Below, one piece after another: positions 10,916-26,334 of a stretch of 64,000 nucleotides of DNA. Position 1 is the first letter of the stretch. Each line of letters opens with the position of its first letter. Both the position numbers and the translations under genes were made by a program. Source of the stretch: Limnoperna fortunei (taxonomy: Eukaryota; Mollusca; Bivalvia; Mytilida; Modiolidae); contig OX104123.1 in NCBI GenBank assembly GCA_944474755.1, positions 65,217,898 through 65,281,897 on the forward strand. The letters are read 5' to 3'. The notes beneath the pieces were generated by a model. The model saw only the letters and a list, made by a program, of their open reading frames with translations. It had not been told where the DNA came from and ran no database searches.

Positions 10916-11929
10916 CTGGAATGCCAGGTTGTATACAACACAAGTCATAAATATAAGTTATATTGACCTGAATGCCAGGGTGTATAAGATATGTCATAAT
11001 CACCTGATCGCCAGGGTTATACAATATAAGTTATATTGACCTAAATGCCATGATGTACACGATATGTCATAATGATCTGAATGCTAGAGTGTATACGACA
11101 TAAGTCATATGAACTGAATACCAGGGTGTATACGATATAAGTCATAATGACCTGAATGCTAGGGTGTATACGATATAAGTCATATGACCTGAATGCTAGG
11201 GTGTATACGATATAAGTCATATGAACTGAATGCCAGGGTTTATACGATATATGGCATAATGACATGAATGCCAGGGTGTATACGATATAAGTCATATGAC
11301 CTGAATGCCAGGGTGTATACGATATATGGCATAATGACCTGAATGCCAGGGTGTATACGATATAAGTCATAATGACCTGAATACCAGGGTTTATACGATA
11401 TATGGCATAATGGCATGAATGCCAGGGTGTATACGATATAAGTCATATGACCTGAATGCCAGGGTGTATACGATATATGGCATAATGACATGAATGCCAG
11501 GGTGTATACGATATAAGTCATATGACCTGAATGCCAGGGTGTATACGATATAAGTCATATGACCTGAATGCCAGGGTGTATACGATATAAGTCATATGAC
11601 CTGAATGCTAGGGTGTATACGATATAAGTCATATGACCTGAATGCTAGGGTGTATACGATATAAGTCATATGAACTGAATGCCAGGGTTTATACGATATA
11701 TGGCATAATGACATGAATGCCAGGGTGTATACGATATAAGTCATATGACTTGAATGCCAGGGTTTATACGATATATGCCATAATGACATGAATGCCAGGG
11801 TGTATACGATATAAGTCATATGACTTGAATGCCAGGGTTTATACGATATATGCCATAATGACATGAATTCCAGGGTGTATACGATATAAGTCATATGACC
11901 TGAATGCCAGGGTGTATACGATATGTCAT

Positions 11930-14600
11930 ATGACCTGAATGCCAGGGTTTATACGATATATGGCATAATGACATGAATGCCAGGGTGTATACGATATAAG
12001 TCATATGACCTGAATGCCAGGGTTTATACGATATATGGCATAATGACATGAATGCCAGGGTGTATACGATATAAGTCATATGACTTGAATGCCAGGGTTT
12101 ATACGATATATGGCATAATGACATGAATGCCAGGGTGTATACGATATAAGTCATATGACCTGAATGCTAGGGTGTATACGATATAAGTCATATGACCTGA
12201 ATGCCAGGGTTTTTACGATATATGGCATAATGACATGAATGCCAGGGTGTATACGATATAAGTCATAATGACCTGAATGCCAGGGTTTATACGATATATG
12301 TCATACTGACATGAATGCCAGGGTGTATACGATATAAGTCATATGACCTGAATGCCAGGGTTTATACGATATATGGCATAATGACATGAATGCCAGGGTG
12401 TATACGATATAAGTCATATGACCTGAATTCCAGGGTGTATACGATATAAGTCATATGAACTGAATGCCAGGGTGTATACGATATAAGTCATATGACCTGA
12501 ATGCCAGGGTGTATACGATATAAGTCATATGACCTGAATGCCAGGGATTATACGATATATGGCATAATGACATGAATGCCAGGGTGTATACGATATAAGT
12601 CATATGACTTGAATGCCAGGGATTATACGATATATGGCATAATGACATGAATGCCAGGGTGTATACGATATAAGTCATATGACTTGAATGCCAGGGTTTA
12701 TACGATATATGGCATAATGACATGAATGCCAGGGTGTATACGATATAAGTCATAATGACCTGAATGCCAGGGTGTATACGATATAAGTCATATGACCTGA
12801 ATGCCAGGGTTTATACGATATAAGTCATATGACCTGAATGCCAGGGTGTATACGATATAAGTCATATGACCTGAATGCCAGTGTTTATACGATATAAGTC
12901 ATATGACCTGAATGCAAGGGTTTATACGATATAAGTCATATGACCTGAATGCCAGGCTTTATACGATATAAGTCATAATGACCTGAATGCCAGGGTTAAC
13001 ACGATATATGTCATAATGACCTGAACTCTAGGGTGTATACGACATAAGTCATATGAACTGAATGCCAGGGTCTATACGATAAGTCATAATGACCTGCCTG
13101 TCAGGGTTTATACGATATATGTCATAATGACCTGCATGCCAGGGTTGATACGATATATGTCATAATGACCTGAATGCCAGTGTGTATACGATATAAGTCA
13201 TAATGACCTGAATGCCAGGGTTAACACGATATATGTCATAATGACCTGAATTCTAGGGTGTATACGACATAAGTCATATGAACTAAATGCCGGGGTTTAT
13301 ACGATATGTCATAATGACCTGAATACCAGGTTGTATACGATATAAGTCATATGAACTGAATGCCAGGGTGTATACGATATAAGTCATATGAACTGAATGC
13401 CAGGGTGTATACGATATAAGTCATATGACCTGAATGCCAGTGTTTTTACGATATATGGCATAATGACATGAATGCTAGGGTGTATACGATATAAGTCATA
13501 TGACCTGAATGCCAGGGCGTATACGATATAAGTCATATGACCTGAATGCCAGGGTGTATACGATATATGGCATAATGACCTGAATGCCAGGGTTTATACG
13601 ATATATGGCATAATGACATGAATGCCAGGGTGTATACGATATAAGTCATATGACTTGAATGCCAGGGTTTATACGATATATGCCATAATGACATGAATGC
13701 CAGGGTTTATACGATATATGGCATAATGACATGAATGCCAGGGTGTATACGATATAAGTCATATGACTTGAATGCCAGGGTTTATACGATATATGGCATA
13801 ATGACATGATTGCCAGGGTGTATACGATATAAGTCATATGACCTGAATGCTAGGGTGTATACGATATAAGTCATATGACATGAATGCCAGGGTTTATACG
13901 ATATATGGCATAATGACATGAATGCCAGGGTGTATACGATATAAGTCATATGACCTGAATGCTAGGGTGTATACGATATAAGTCATATGACCTGAATGCC
14001 AGGGTGTATACGATATATGGCATAATGACATGAATGCCAGGGTGTATACGATATAAGTCATATGACCTGAATACCAGGGTTTATACGATATATGGCATAA
14101 TGACATGAATGCCAGGGTGTATACGATATAAGTCATATGACCTGAATGCCAGGGTGTATACGATATATGGCATAATGACCTGAATGCTAGGGTGTATACG
14201 ATATAAGTCATATGACCTGAATGCCAGTGTTTATACGATATATGGCATAATGACATGAATGCCAGGGTGTATACGATATAAGTCATATGACCTGAATGCC
14301 AGGGTGTATACGATATATGGCATAATGACATGAATGCCAGGGTGTATACGATATAAGTCATATGACCTGAATGCCAGGGTGTATACGATATATGGCATAA
14401 TGACCTGAATGCCAGGGTGTATACGATATAAGTCATATGACCTGAATGCCAGTGTTTATACGATATATGGCATAATGACATGAATGCCAGGGTGTATACG
14501 ATATAAGTCATATGACCTGAATGCCAGTGTTTATACGATATATGCCATAATGACATGAATGCCAGGGTGTATACGATATAAGTCATATGACCTGAATGCC
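11930..14600. repeat. Higher-order block, copy 1, of the 37/38-bp satellite
   Basis: This block recurs almost base for base 2,955 bp downstream (about 14885-17555). Rare variants that fix the offset: 'gaatgcaaggg' at 12911 and 15866, 'gacctgcctgtcaggg' at 13091 and 16046, and 'ttaacacg' at 12996/13221 and 15951/16176. The left boundary is approximate, because unit order differs before about 11.93 kb. Confidence 0.85.
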
Positions 14601-14884
14601 AGGGTGTATACGATATAAGTCATATGACCTGAATGCCAGGGTGTATACGATATAAGTCATATGACCTGAATGCTAGGGTGTATACGATATAAGTCATATG
14701 ACCTGAATGCTAGGGTGTATACGATATAAGTCATATGAACTGAATGCCAGGGTTTATACGATATATGGCATAATGACATGAATGCCAGGGTGTATACGAT
14801 ATAAGTCATATGACTTGAATGCCAGGGTTTATACGATATATGCCATAATGACATGAATGCCAGGGTGTATACGATATAAGTCAT

Positions 14885-17555
14885 ATGACCTGAATGCCAG
14901 GGTTTTTACGATATATGGCATAATGACATGAATGCCAGGGTGTATACGATATAAGTCATATGACCTGAATGCCAGGGTTTATACGATATATGGCATAATG
15001 ACATGAATGCCAGGGTGTATACGATATAAGTCATATGACTTGAATGCCAGGGTTTATACGATATATGGCATAATGACATGAATGCCAGGGTGTATACGAT
15101 ATAAGTCATATGACCTGAATGCTAGGGTGTATACGATATAAGTCATATGACCTGAATGCCAGGGTTTTTACGATATATGGCATAATGACATGAATGCCAG
15201 GGTGTATACGATATAAGTCATAATGACCTGAATGCCAGGGTTTATACGATATATGTCATACTGACATGAATGCCAGGGTGTATACGATATAAGTCATATG
15301 ACCTGAATGCCAGGGTTTATACGATATATGGCATAATGACATGAATGCCAGGGTGTATACGATATAAGTCATATGACCTGAATTCCAGGGTGTATACGAT
15401 ATAAGTCATATGAACTGAATGCCAGGGTGTATACGATATAAGTCATATGACCTGAATGCCAGGGTGTATACGATATAAGTCATATGACCTGAATGCCAGG
15501 GATTATACGATATATGGCATAATGACATGAATGCCAGGGTGTATACGATATAAGTCATATGACTTGAATGCCAGGGATTATACGATATATGGCATAATGA
15601 CATGAATGCCAGGGTGTATACGATATAAGTCATATGACTTGAATGCCAGGGTTTATACGATATATGGCATAATGACATGAATGCCAGGGTGTATACGATA
15701 TAAGTCATAATGACCTGAATGCCAGGGTGTATACGATATAAGTCATATGACCTGAATGCCAGGGTTTATACGATATAAGTCATATGACCTGAATGCCAGG
15801 GTGTATACGATATAAGTCATATGACCTGAATGCCAGGGTTTATACGATATAAGTCATATGACCTGAATGCAAGGGTTTATACGATATAAGTCATATGACC
15901 TGAATGCCAGGCTTTATACGATATAAGTCATAATGACCTGAATGCCAGGGTTAACACGATATATGTCATAATGACCTGAACTCTAGGGTGTATACGACAT
16001 AAGTCATATGAACTGAATGCCAGGGTCTATACGATAAGTCATAATGACCTGCCTGTCAGGGTTTATACGATATATGTCATAATGACCTGCATGCCAGGGT
16101 TGATACGATATATGTCATAATGACCTGAATGCCAGTGTGTATACGATATAAGTCATAATGACCTGAATGCCAGGGTTAACACGATATATGTCATAATGAC
16201 CTGAATTCTAGGGTGTATACGACATAAGTCATATGAACTAAATGCCGGGGTTTATACGATATGTCATAATGACCTGAATACCAGGTTGTATACGATATAA
16301 GTCATATGAACTGAATGCCAGGGTGTATACGATATAAGTCATATGAACTGAATGCCAGGGTGTATACGATATAAGTCATATGACCTGAATGCCAGTGTTT
16401 TTACGATATATGGCATAATGACATGAATGCTAGGGTGTATACGATATAAGTCATATGACCTGAATGCCAGGGCGTATACGATATAAGTCATATGACCTGA
16501 ATGCCAGGGTGTATACGATATATGGCATAATGACCTGAATGCCAGGGTTTATACGATATATGGCATAATGACATGAATGCCAGGGTGTATACGATATAAG
16601 TCATATGACTTGAATGCCAGGGTTTATACGATATATGCCATAATGACATGAATGCCAGGGTTTATACGATATATGGCATAATGACATGAATGCCAGGGTG
16701 TATACGATATAAGTCATATGACTTGAATGCCAGGGTTTATACGATATATGGCATAATGACATGATTGCCAGGGTGTATACGATATAAGTCATATGACCTG
16801 AATGCTAGGGTGTATACGATATAAGTCATATGACATGAATGCCAGGGTTTATACGATATATGGCATAATGACATGAATGCCAGGGTGTATACGATATAAG
16901 TCATATGACCTGAATGCTAGGGTGTATACGATATAAGTCATATGACCTGAATGCCAGGGTGTATACGATATATGGCATAATGACATGAATGCCAGGGTGT
17001 ATACGATATAAGTCATATGACCTGAATACCAGGGTTTATACGATATATGGCATAATGACATGAATGCCAGGGTGTATACGATATAAGTCATATGACCTGA
17101 ATGCCAGGGTGTATACGATATATGGCATAATGACCTGAATGCTAGGGTGTATACGATATAAGTCATATGACCTGAATGCCAGTGTTTATACGATATATGG
17201 CATAATGACATGAATGCCAGGGTGTATACGATATAAGTCATATGACCTGAATGCCAGGGTGTATACGATATATGGCATAATGACATGAATGCCAGGGTGT
17301 ATACGATATAAGTCATATGACCTGAATGCCAGGGTGTATACGATATATGGCATAATGACCTGAATGCCAGGGTGTATACGATATAAGTCATATGACCTGA
17401 ATGCCAGTGTTTATACGATATATGGCATAATGACATGAATGCCAGGGTGTATACGATATAAGTCATATGACCTGAATGCCAGTGTTTATACGATATATGG
17501 CATAATGACATGAATGCCAGGGTGTATACGATATAAGTCATATGACCTGAATGCC
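14885..17555. repeat. Higher-order block, copy 2, of the 37/38-bp satellite
   Basis: Second copy of the 2.67-kb block. After it, the 75-bp dimers are locally expanded (16849-17841 is 300 bp, or four dimers, longer than its counterpart 13894-14586). Later, shorter partial copies carry the same marker 'ttaacacg' at about 18566 and 21098, and a pair at 24712/24937. Confidence 0.85.
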
Positions 17556-20500
17556 AGGGTGTATACGATATATGGCATAATGACATGAATGCCAGGGTGT
17601 ATACGATATAAGTCATATGACCTGAATGCCAGGGTGTATACGATATATGGCATAATGACCTGAATGCCAGGGTGTATACGATATAAGTCATATGACCTGA
17701 ATGCCAGTGTTTATACGATATATGGCATAATGACATGAATGCCAGGGTGTATACGATATAAGTCATATGACCTGAATGCCAGGGTGTATACGATATATGG
17801 CATAATGACATGAATGCCAGGGTGTATACGATATATGGCATAATGACCTGAATGCCAGGGTGTATACGATATATGTCATAATGAACTGAATGCCAGGGTT
17901 TATACGATATAAGTCATATGACCTGAATGCCAGGGTGTATACGATATACGTCATATGAACTGAATGCCAGGGTGTATACGATATAAGTCATATGACTTGA
18001 ATGCCAGGGTGTATACGATATAAGTCATATGAACTGAATGCCAGGGTGTATACGATATATGGCATAATGACATGAATGCCAGGGTGTATACGATATAAGT
18101 CATATGAACTGAATGCCAGGGTTTATACGATATAAGTCATATGACCTGAATGCCAGGGTGTATATAAGACATATGACCTGAATGCCAGGATGTATACGAT
18201 ATATGGCATAATGACCTGAATGCCAGGGTGTATACGATATAAGTCATATGAACTGAATGCCAGGGTGTATACGATATAAGTCATATGACCTGAATGCCAG
18301 GGTGTATACGATATAAGTCATATGACCTGAATGCCAGGGATTATACGATATATGGCATAATGACATGAATGCCAGGGTGTATACGATATAAGTCATATGA
18401 CTTGAATGCCAGGGATTATACGATATATGGCATAATGACATGAATGCCAGGGTGTATACGATATAAGTCATATGACTTGAATGCCAGGGTTGATACGATA
18501 TATGTCATAATGACCTGAATGCCAGTGTGTATACGATATAAGTCATAATGACCTGAATGCCAGGGTTAACACGATATATGTCATAATGACCTGAATTCTA
18601 GGGTGTATACGACATAAGTCATATGAACTGAATGCCGGGGTTTATACGATATGTCATAATGACCTGAATACCAGGTTGTATACGATATAAGTCATATGAA
18701 CTGAATGCTAGGGTGTATACGATATAAGTCATATGAACTGAATGCCAGGGTGTATACGATATAAGGCATATGACCTGAATGCCAGTGTTTTTACGATATA
18801 TGGCATAATGACATGAATGCTAGGGTGTATACGATATAAGTCATATGACCTGAATGCCAGGGTGTATACGATATAAGTCATATGACCTGAATGCCAGGGT
18901 GTATACGATATATGGCATAATGACCTGAATGCCAGGGTTTATACGATATATGGCATAATGACATGAATGCCAGGGTGTATACGATATAAGTCATATGACT
19001 TGAATGCCAGGGTTTATACGATATATGCCATAATGACATGAATGCCAGGGTTTATACGATATATGGCATAATGACATGAATGCCAGGGTGTATACGATAT
19101 AAGTCATATGACTTGAATGCCAGGGTTTATACGATATATGGCATAATGACATGATTGCCAGGGTGTATACGATATAAGTCATATGACCTGAATGCTAGGG
19201 TGTATACGATATAAGTCATATGACATGAATGCCAGGGTTTATACGATATATGGCATAATGACATGAATGCCAGGGTGTATACGATATAAGTCATATGACC
19301 TGAATGCTAGGGTGTATACGATATAAGTCATATGACCTGAATGCCAGGGTGTATACGATATATGGCATAATGACATGAATGCCAGGGTGTATACGATATA
19401 AGTCATATGACCTGAATACCAGGGTTTATACGATATATGGCATAATGACATGAATGCCAGGGTGTATACGATATAAGTCATATGACCTGAATGCCAGGGT
19501 GTATACGATATATGGCATAATGACCTGAATGCCAGGGTGTATACGATATAAGTCATATGACCTGAATGCCAGTGCTTATACGATATATGGCATAATGACA
19601 TGAATGCCAGGGTGTATACGATATAAGTCATATGACCTGAATGCCAGGGTGTATACGATATATGGCATAATGACATGAATGCCAGGGTGTATACGATATA
19701 TGGCATAATGACCTGAATGCCAGGGTGTATACGATATATGTCATAATGACCTGAATGCCAGGGTTTATACGATATAAGTCATATGACCTGAATGCCAGGG
19801 TGTATACGATATAAGTCATATGAACTGAATGCCAGGGTGTATACGATATAAGTCATATGACTTGAATGCCAGGGTGTATACGATATAAGTCATATGAACT
19901 GAATGCCAGGGTGTATACGATATATGGCATAATGACATGAATGCCAGGGTGTATACGATATAAGTCATATGAACTGAATGCCAGGGTTTATACGATATAA
20001 GTCATATGACCTGAATGCCAGGGTGTATATAAGTCATATGACCTGAATGCCAGGATGTATACGATATATGGCATAATGACATGAATGCCAGGGTGTATAC
20101 GATATAAGTCATATGACCTGAATGCCAGGGTGTATACGATATATGGCATAATGACATGAATGCCAGGGTGTATACGATATATGGCATAATGACCTGAATG
20201 CCAGGGTGTATACGATATATGTCATAATGACCTGAATGCCAGGGTTTATACGATATAAGTCATATGACCTGAATGCCAGGGTGTATACGATATAAGTCAT
20301 ATGAACTGAATGCCAGGGTGTATACGATATAAGTCATATGACTTGAATGCCAGGGTGTATACGATATAAGTCATATGAACTGAATGCCAGGGTGTATACG
20401 ATATATGGCATAATGACATGAATGCCAGGGTGTATACGATATAAGTCATATGAACTGAATGCCAGGGTTTATACGATATAAGTCATATGACCTGAATGCC

Positions 20501-23500
20501 AGGGTGTATATAAGTCATATGACCTGAATGCCAGGATGTATACGATATATGGCATAATGACCTGAATGCCAGGGTGTATACGATATAAGTCATATGACCT
20601 GAATGCCAGTGTTTATACGATATATGGCATAATGACATGAATGCCAGGGTGTATACGATATAAGTCATATGACCTGAATGCCAGGGTGTATACGATATAA
20701 GTCATATGAACTGAATGCCAGGGTGTATACGATATAAGTCATATGACTTGAATGCCAGGGTGTATACGATATAAGTCATATGACCTGAATGCCAGGGTGT
20801 ATACGATATAAGTCATAAGACTTGAATGCCAGGGTGTATACGATATAAGTCATATGAACTGAATGCCAGGGTGTATACGATATAAGTCATATGACCTGAA
20901 TGCCAGTGATTTTACGATATATGGCATAATGACATGAATGCCAGGGTGTATACGATATAAGTCATAATGACCTGAATGCCAGGGTGTATTCGATATAATT
21001 CATATGACCTGAATTCCAGGGTTTATACCATATATGTCATAATGACCTGAATGCCAGTGTGTATACGATATAAGTCATAATGACCTGAATGCCAGGGTTA
21101 ACACGATATATGTCATAATGACCTGAATTCTAGGGTCTATACGACATAAGTCATATGAACTAAATGCCGGGGTTTATACGATATGTCATAATGACCTGAA
21201 TACCAGGTTGTATACGATATAAGTCATATGAACTGAATGCCAGGGTGTATACGATATAAGTCATATGAACTGAATGCCAGGGTGTATACGATATAAGTCA
21301 TATGACCTCAATGCCAGTGTTTTTACGATATATGGCATAATGACATGAATGCTAGGGTGTATACGATATAAGTCATATGACCTGAATGCCAGGGTGTAGA
21401 CGATATATGGCATAATGACCTGAATACCAGGGTTTATACGATATATGGCATAATGACATGAATGCCAGGGTGTATACGATATAAGTCATATGACTTGAAT
21501 GCCAGGGTTTATACGATATATGCCATAATGACATGAATGCCAGGGTTTATACGATATATGGCATAATGACATGAATGCCAGGGTGTATACGATATAAGTC
21601 ATATGACTTGAATGCCAGGGTTTATACGATATATGGCATAATGACATGATTGCCAGGGTGTATACGATATAAGTCATATGACCTGAATGCTAGGGTGTAT
21701 ACGATATAAGTCATATGACCTGAATGCCAGGGTGTATACGATATATGGCATAATGACATGAATGCCAGGGTGTATACGATATAAGTCATATGACCTGAAT
21801 ATCAGGGTTTATACGATATATGGCATAATGACATGAATGCCAGGGTGTATACGATATTAGTCATATGACCTGAATGCCAGGGTGTATACGATATATGGCA
21901 TAATGACCTGAATGCCAGGGTGTATACGATATAAGTCATATGGCCTGAATGCCAGTGTTTATACGATATATGGCATAATGACATGAATGCCAGGGTGTAT
22001 ACGATATAAGTCATATGACCTGAATGCCAGGGTGTATACGATATATGGCATAATGACATGAATGCCAGGGTGTATACGATATATGGCATAATGACCTGAA
22101 TGCCAGGGTGTATACGATATATGTCATAATGACCTGAATGTCAGGGTTTATACGATATAAGTCATATGACCTGAATGCCAGTGTGTATACGATATAAGTC
22201 ATATGAACTGAATGCCAGGGTGTATACGATATAAGTCATATGACTTGAATGCCAGGGTGTATACGATATAAGTCATATGAACTGAATGCCAGGGTGTATA
22301 CGATATATGGCATAATGACATGAATGCCAGGGTGTATACGATATAAGTCATATGAACTGAATGCCAGGGTTTATACGATGACCTGAATGCCAGGGTGTAT
22401 ATAAGTCATATGACCTGAATGCCAGGATGTATACGATATATGGCATAATGACCTGAATGCCAGGGTGTATACGATATAAGTCATATGACCTGAATGCCAG
22501 TGTTTATACGATATATGGCATAATGACATGAATGCCAGGGTGTATACGATATAAGTCATATGACCTGATTGCCAGGGTGTATACGATATAAGTCATATGA
22601 ACTGAATGCCAGGGTGTATGCGATATAAGTCATATGACTTGAATGCCAGGGTGTATACGATATAAGTCATATGACCTGAATGCCAGGGTGTATACGATAT
22701 AAGTCATAAGACTTGAATGCCAGGGTGTATACGATATAAGTCATATGAACTGAATGCCAGTGATTTTACGATATATGGCATAATGACATGAATGCCAGGG
22801 TGTATACGATATAAGTCATAATGACCTGAATGCCAGGGTGTATTCGATATAAGTCATATGACCTGAATTCCAGGGTGTATACGATATATGGCATAATGAC
22901 ATGAATGCCAGGGTGTATACGATATAAGTCATAATGACCTGAATACCAGGTTTTATTCGATATATGGCATAATGACATGAATGCCAGGGTGTATACGATA
23001 TAAGTCATATGACCTGAATTCCAGGGTGTATACGATATTAGTCATATGAACTGAATGCCAGGGTGTATACGATATAAGTCATATGACCTGAATGCCAGGG
23101 TGTATACGATATGTCATATGACCTGAATGCCAGGGATTCTACGATATATGGCATAATGACATGAATGCCAGGGTGTATACGATATAAGTCATATGACCTG
23201 AATGCCAGGGTGTATACGATATATGGCATAATGACATGAATGCCAGGGTGTATACGATATAAGTCATAATGACCTGAATGCCAGGGTGTATACGATATAT
23301 GGCATAATGACATGAATGCCAGGGTGTATACGATATAAGTCATAATGACCTGAATACCAGGGTTTATACGATATATGGCATAATGACCTGAATGCCAGGG
23401 TGTATACGATATAAGTCATAATGACCTGAATGCCAGTGTTTATACGATATATGGCATAATGACATGAATGCCAGGGTGTATACGATATAAGTCATATGAC

Positions 23501-25558
23501 CTGAATGCCAGGGTGTATACGATATATGGCATAATGACCTGAATGCCAGGGTGTATACGATATAAGTCATATGGCCTGAATGCCAGTGTTTATACGATAT
23601 ATGGCATAATGACATGAATGCCAGGGTGTATACGATATAAGTCATATGACCTGAATGCCAGGGTGTATACGATATATGGCATAATGACATGAATGCCAGG
23701 GTGTATACGATATATGGCATAATGACCTGAATGCCAGGGTGTATACGATATATGTCATAATGACCTGAATGTCAGGGTTTATACGATATAAGTCATATGA
23801 CCTGAATGCCAGTGTGTATACGATATAAGTCATATGAACTGAATGCCAGGGTGTATACGATATAAGTCATATGACTTGAATGCCAGGGTGTATACGATAT
23901 AAGTCATATGAACTGAATGCCAGGGTGTATACGATATATGGCATAATGACATGAATGCCAGGGTGTATACGATATAAGTCATAATGACCTGAATACCAGG
24001 TTTTATTCGATATATGGCATAATGACATGAATGCCAGGGTGTATACGATATAAGTCATATGACCTGAATTCCAGGGTGTATACGATATTAGTCATATGAA
24101 CTGAATGCCAGGGTGTATACGATATAAGTCATATGACCTGAATGCCAGGGTGTATACGATATGTCATATGACCTGAATGCCAGGGATTATACGATATATG
24201 GCATAATGACATGAATGCCAGGGTGTATACGATATAAGTCATATGACCTGAATGCCAGGGTGTATACGATATATGGCATAATGACATGAATGCCAGGGTG
24301 TATACGATATAAGTCATAATGACCTGAATGCCAGGGTGTATACGATATATGGCATAATGACATGAATGCCAGGGTGTATACGATATAAGTCATAATGACC
24401 TGAATACCAGGGTTTATACGATATATGGCATAATGACCTGAATGCCAGGGTGTATACGATATAAGTCATAATGACCTGAATGCCAGGGTGTATACGATAT
24501 AAGTCATATGACCTGAATGCCAGGGTGTATACGATATAAGTCATATGACCTGAATGCCTGGGTTTATACGATATAAGTCATATGACCTGAAAGCCAGGGT
24601 TTATACGATATAAGTCATATGACCTGAATGCCAGGGTGTATACGATATAAGTCATATGACCTGAATGCCAGGGTTTATACGATATAAGTCATAATGACCT
24701 GAATGCCAGGGTTAACACGATATATGTCATAATGACCTGAACTCTAGGGTGTATACGACATAAGTCATATGAACTGAATGCCAGGGTCTATACGATAAGT
24801 CATAATGACCTGACTGTCAGGGTTTATACGATATATGTCATAATGACCTGCATGCCAGGGTTTATACGATATATGTCATAATGACCTGAATGCCAGTGTG
24901 TAAACGATATAAGTCATAATGACCTGAATGCCAGGGTTAACACGATATATGTCATAATGAATTGAATTCTAGGGTGTATACGACATAAGTCATATGAACT
25001 GAATGCCGGGGTTTATACGATATGTCATAATGACCTGAATACCAGGTTGTATACGATATAAGTCATAATGACCTGAATGCCAGGGTGTAAACGATATTAG
25101 TCATAATGACCTGAATGCCAGGGTGTATACGATATAAGTCATAATGACCTGAATGCCAGGGTTTATACGATATAATTCGTTATGGCCTGAATGCCAGGGT
25201 GTATACAATATTAGTCATAATGACCTGAATGCTAGGGGGTATACGATATGTCATAATGACCTGAATGCCAGGGTGTATACGATATAAGTCATAATGACCT
25301 GAATGCCAGGGTGTATACGATATTGGTCATAATGACCTGAATACCAGGGTTTATACGATATAATTCATTATGGCCTGAATGCCAGGGTGTATACGACATA
25401 AGTCATAATGACCTGAATACCTGGGTGTATACGATATAAGTCATAATGGCCTGAATGCCAGGGTTTATACGATATAATTTATTATGGCCTGAATGGCAGG
25501 GTGTATGCGATATAAGCCATAATGACCTGAATGCTAGGGTTTATACGATATAAGTCAT

Positions 25559-26332
25559 TTTGCTATCTGGAATAATCATAAGACATGTCAACTAACGATT
25601 CTTTATACCAATTTTCTCACATAAAAATGCATGCGAGAAAATCGAAGTCGTGCACAACATAATGTATGTATAACTCGTGATATTTATTTATTGCTTATTA
25701 AACAAATGAGTTTGTTGTTTTTCTATTGTTTATGACACTGTATGACAAATTGGACTCGGGATGTACTACCTATGCACACAGAAACCTTGAGTTAGCTTTT
25801 GATAATGCTTAAGTGAAAAATATAAATAACAGTTCAATAAATACTGAAAACAAATTTTTGTAGTTGTGGCTGTGAAAATTACATCCCAGCCGTCCATATT
25901 AAGGTATTTATAGTTTTTTCTTCGCGCACTTTGTTGTCAGTTGAGCAGGCATATTGGTCTTTTCCGTCTATCTGTCCGTCACAGATGTTACTATTATAAA
26001 CATGGTACTATAGAAAATTAACATGTAATGTTATTTTCATGCTTAATATTAATACGACCTTGAGTATTATGATAGCGATGAATTTTACATGTCATAAAAA
26101 ACTTCTTTAATCCAATGTTGAGCATCTCTTTATATATCACTTTTAAACGTAGTAAATAATTCCCGGAAAGACTAAAATGACAAGATAAAGAAGTAAATAA
26201 TTTTAGCTCCAAGGGACCTACGCGGCCTACCTGACCCGCCTCTTTTATTGCCTCTAAAGAAATAAATTATATTTTACGTCCATGTTGAAAACATCTCTGC
26301 GTGCTTATGCCTTCACAAGTTTGCCTTAGAAA
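25559..26332. other. No gene seen
   Basis: AT-rich sequence between two tandem arrays, without coding features. Confidence 0.45.
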
Positions 26333-26334
26333 TA

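Larger units (their letters stand above)
10916..25558. repeat. 14.6-kb satellite of 37/38-bp units in 75-bp dimers
   Basis: About 390 copies of two interleaved unit types. Type A (37 bp) contains 'gaatgccagggtgtatacg' then 'atataagtcatat'; type B (38 bp) contains 'ggtttatacgatatatggca' then 'taatgacat'. Where A and B alternate the repeat is 75 bp, a multiple of three, and the minus strand has no stop, giving repetitive open frames of up to 330 codons (16849-17841). A-A junctions create the perfect palindrome 'gtcatatgac' (with an NdeI site), and most units carry 'gtatac'. Units at both edges (10916-11040 and about 25040-25558) are the most diverged and the core is homogeneous, as expected from unequal exchange. 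No start context, splice signals or codon bias suggest coding. Confidence 0.97.

Noticed and set aside
16849..17841. 330-codon minus-strand open frame as a repeat-protein gene
   Set aside because: It exists only because the 75-bp dimer is a multiple of three and stop-free; neighbouring blocks break the frame, and there is no promoter, splice or codon-bias support.
10916..25558. Regular 37/38-bp repeats as a CRISPR array
   Set aside because: Units are directly contiguous with no unique spacers, the array is 14.6 kb, and the surrounding SINEs show a eukaryotic genome.
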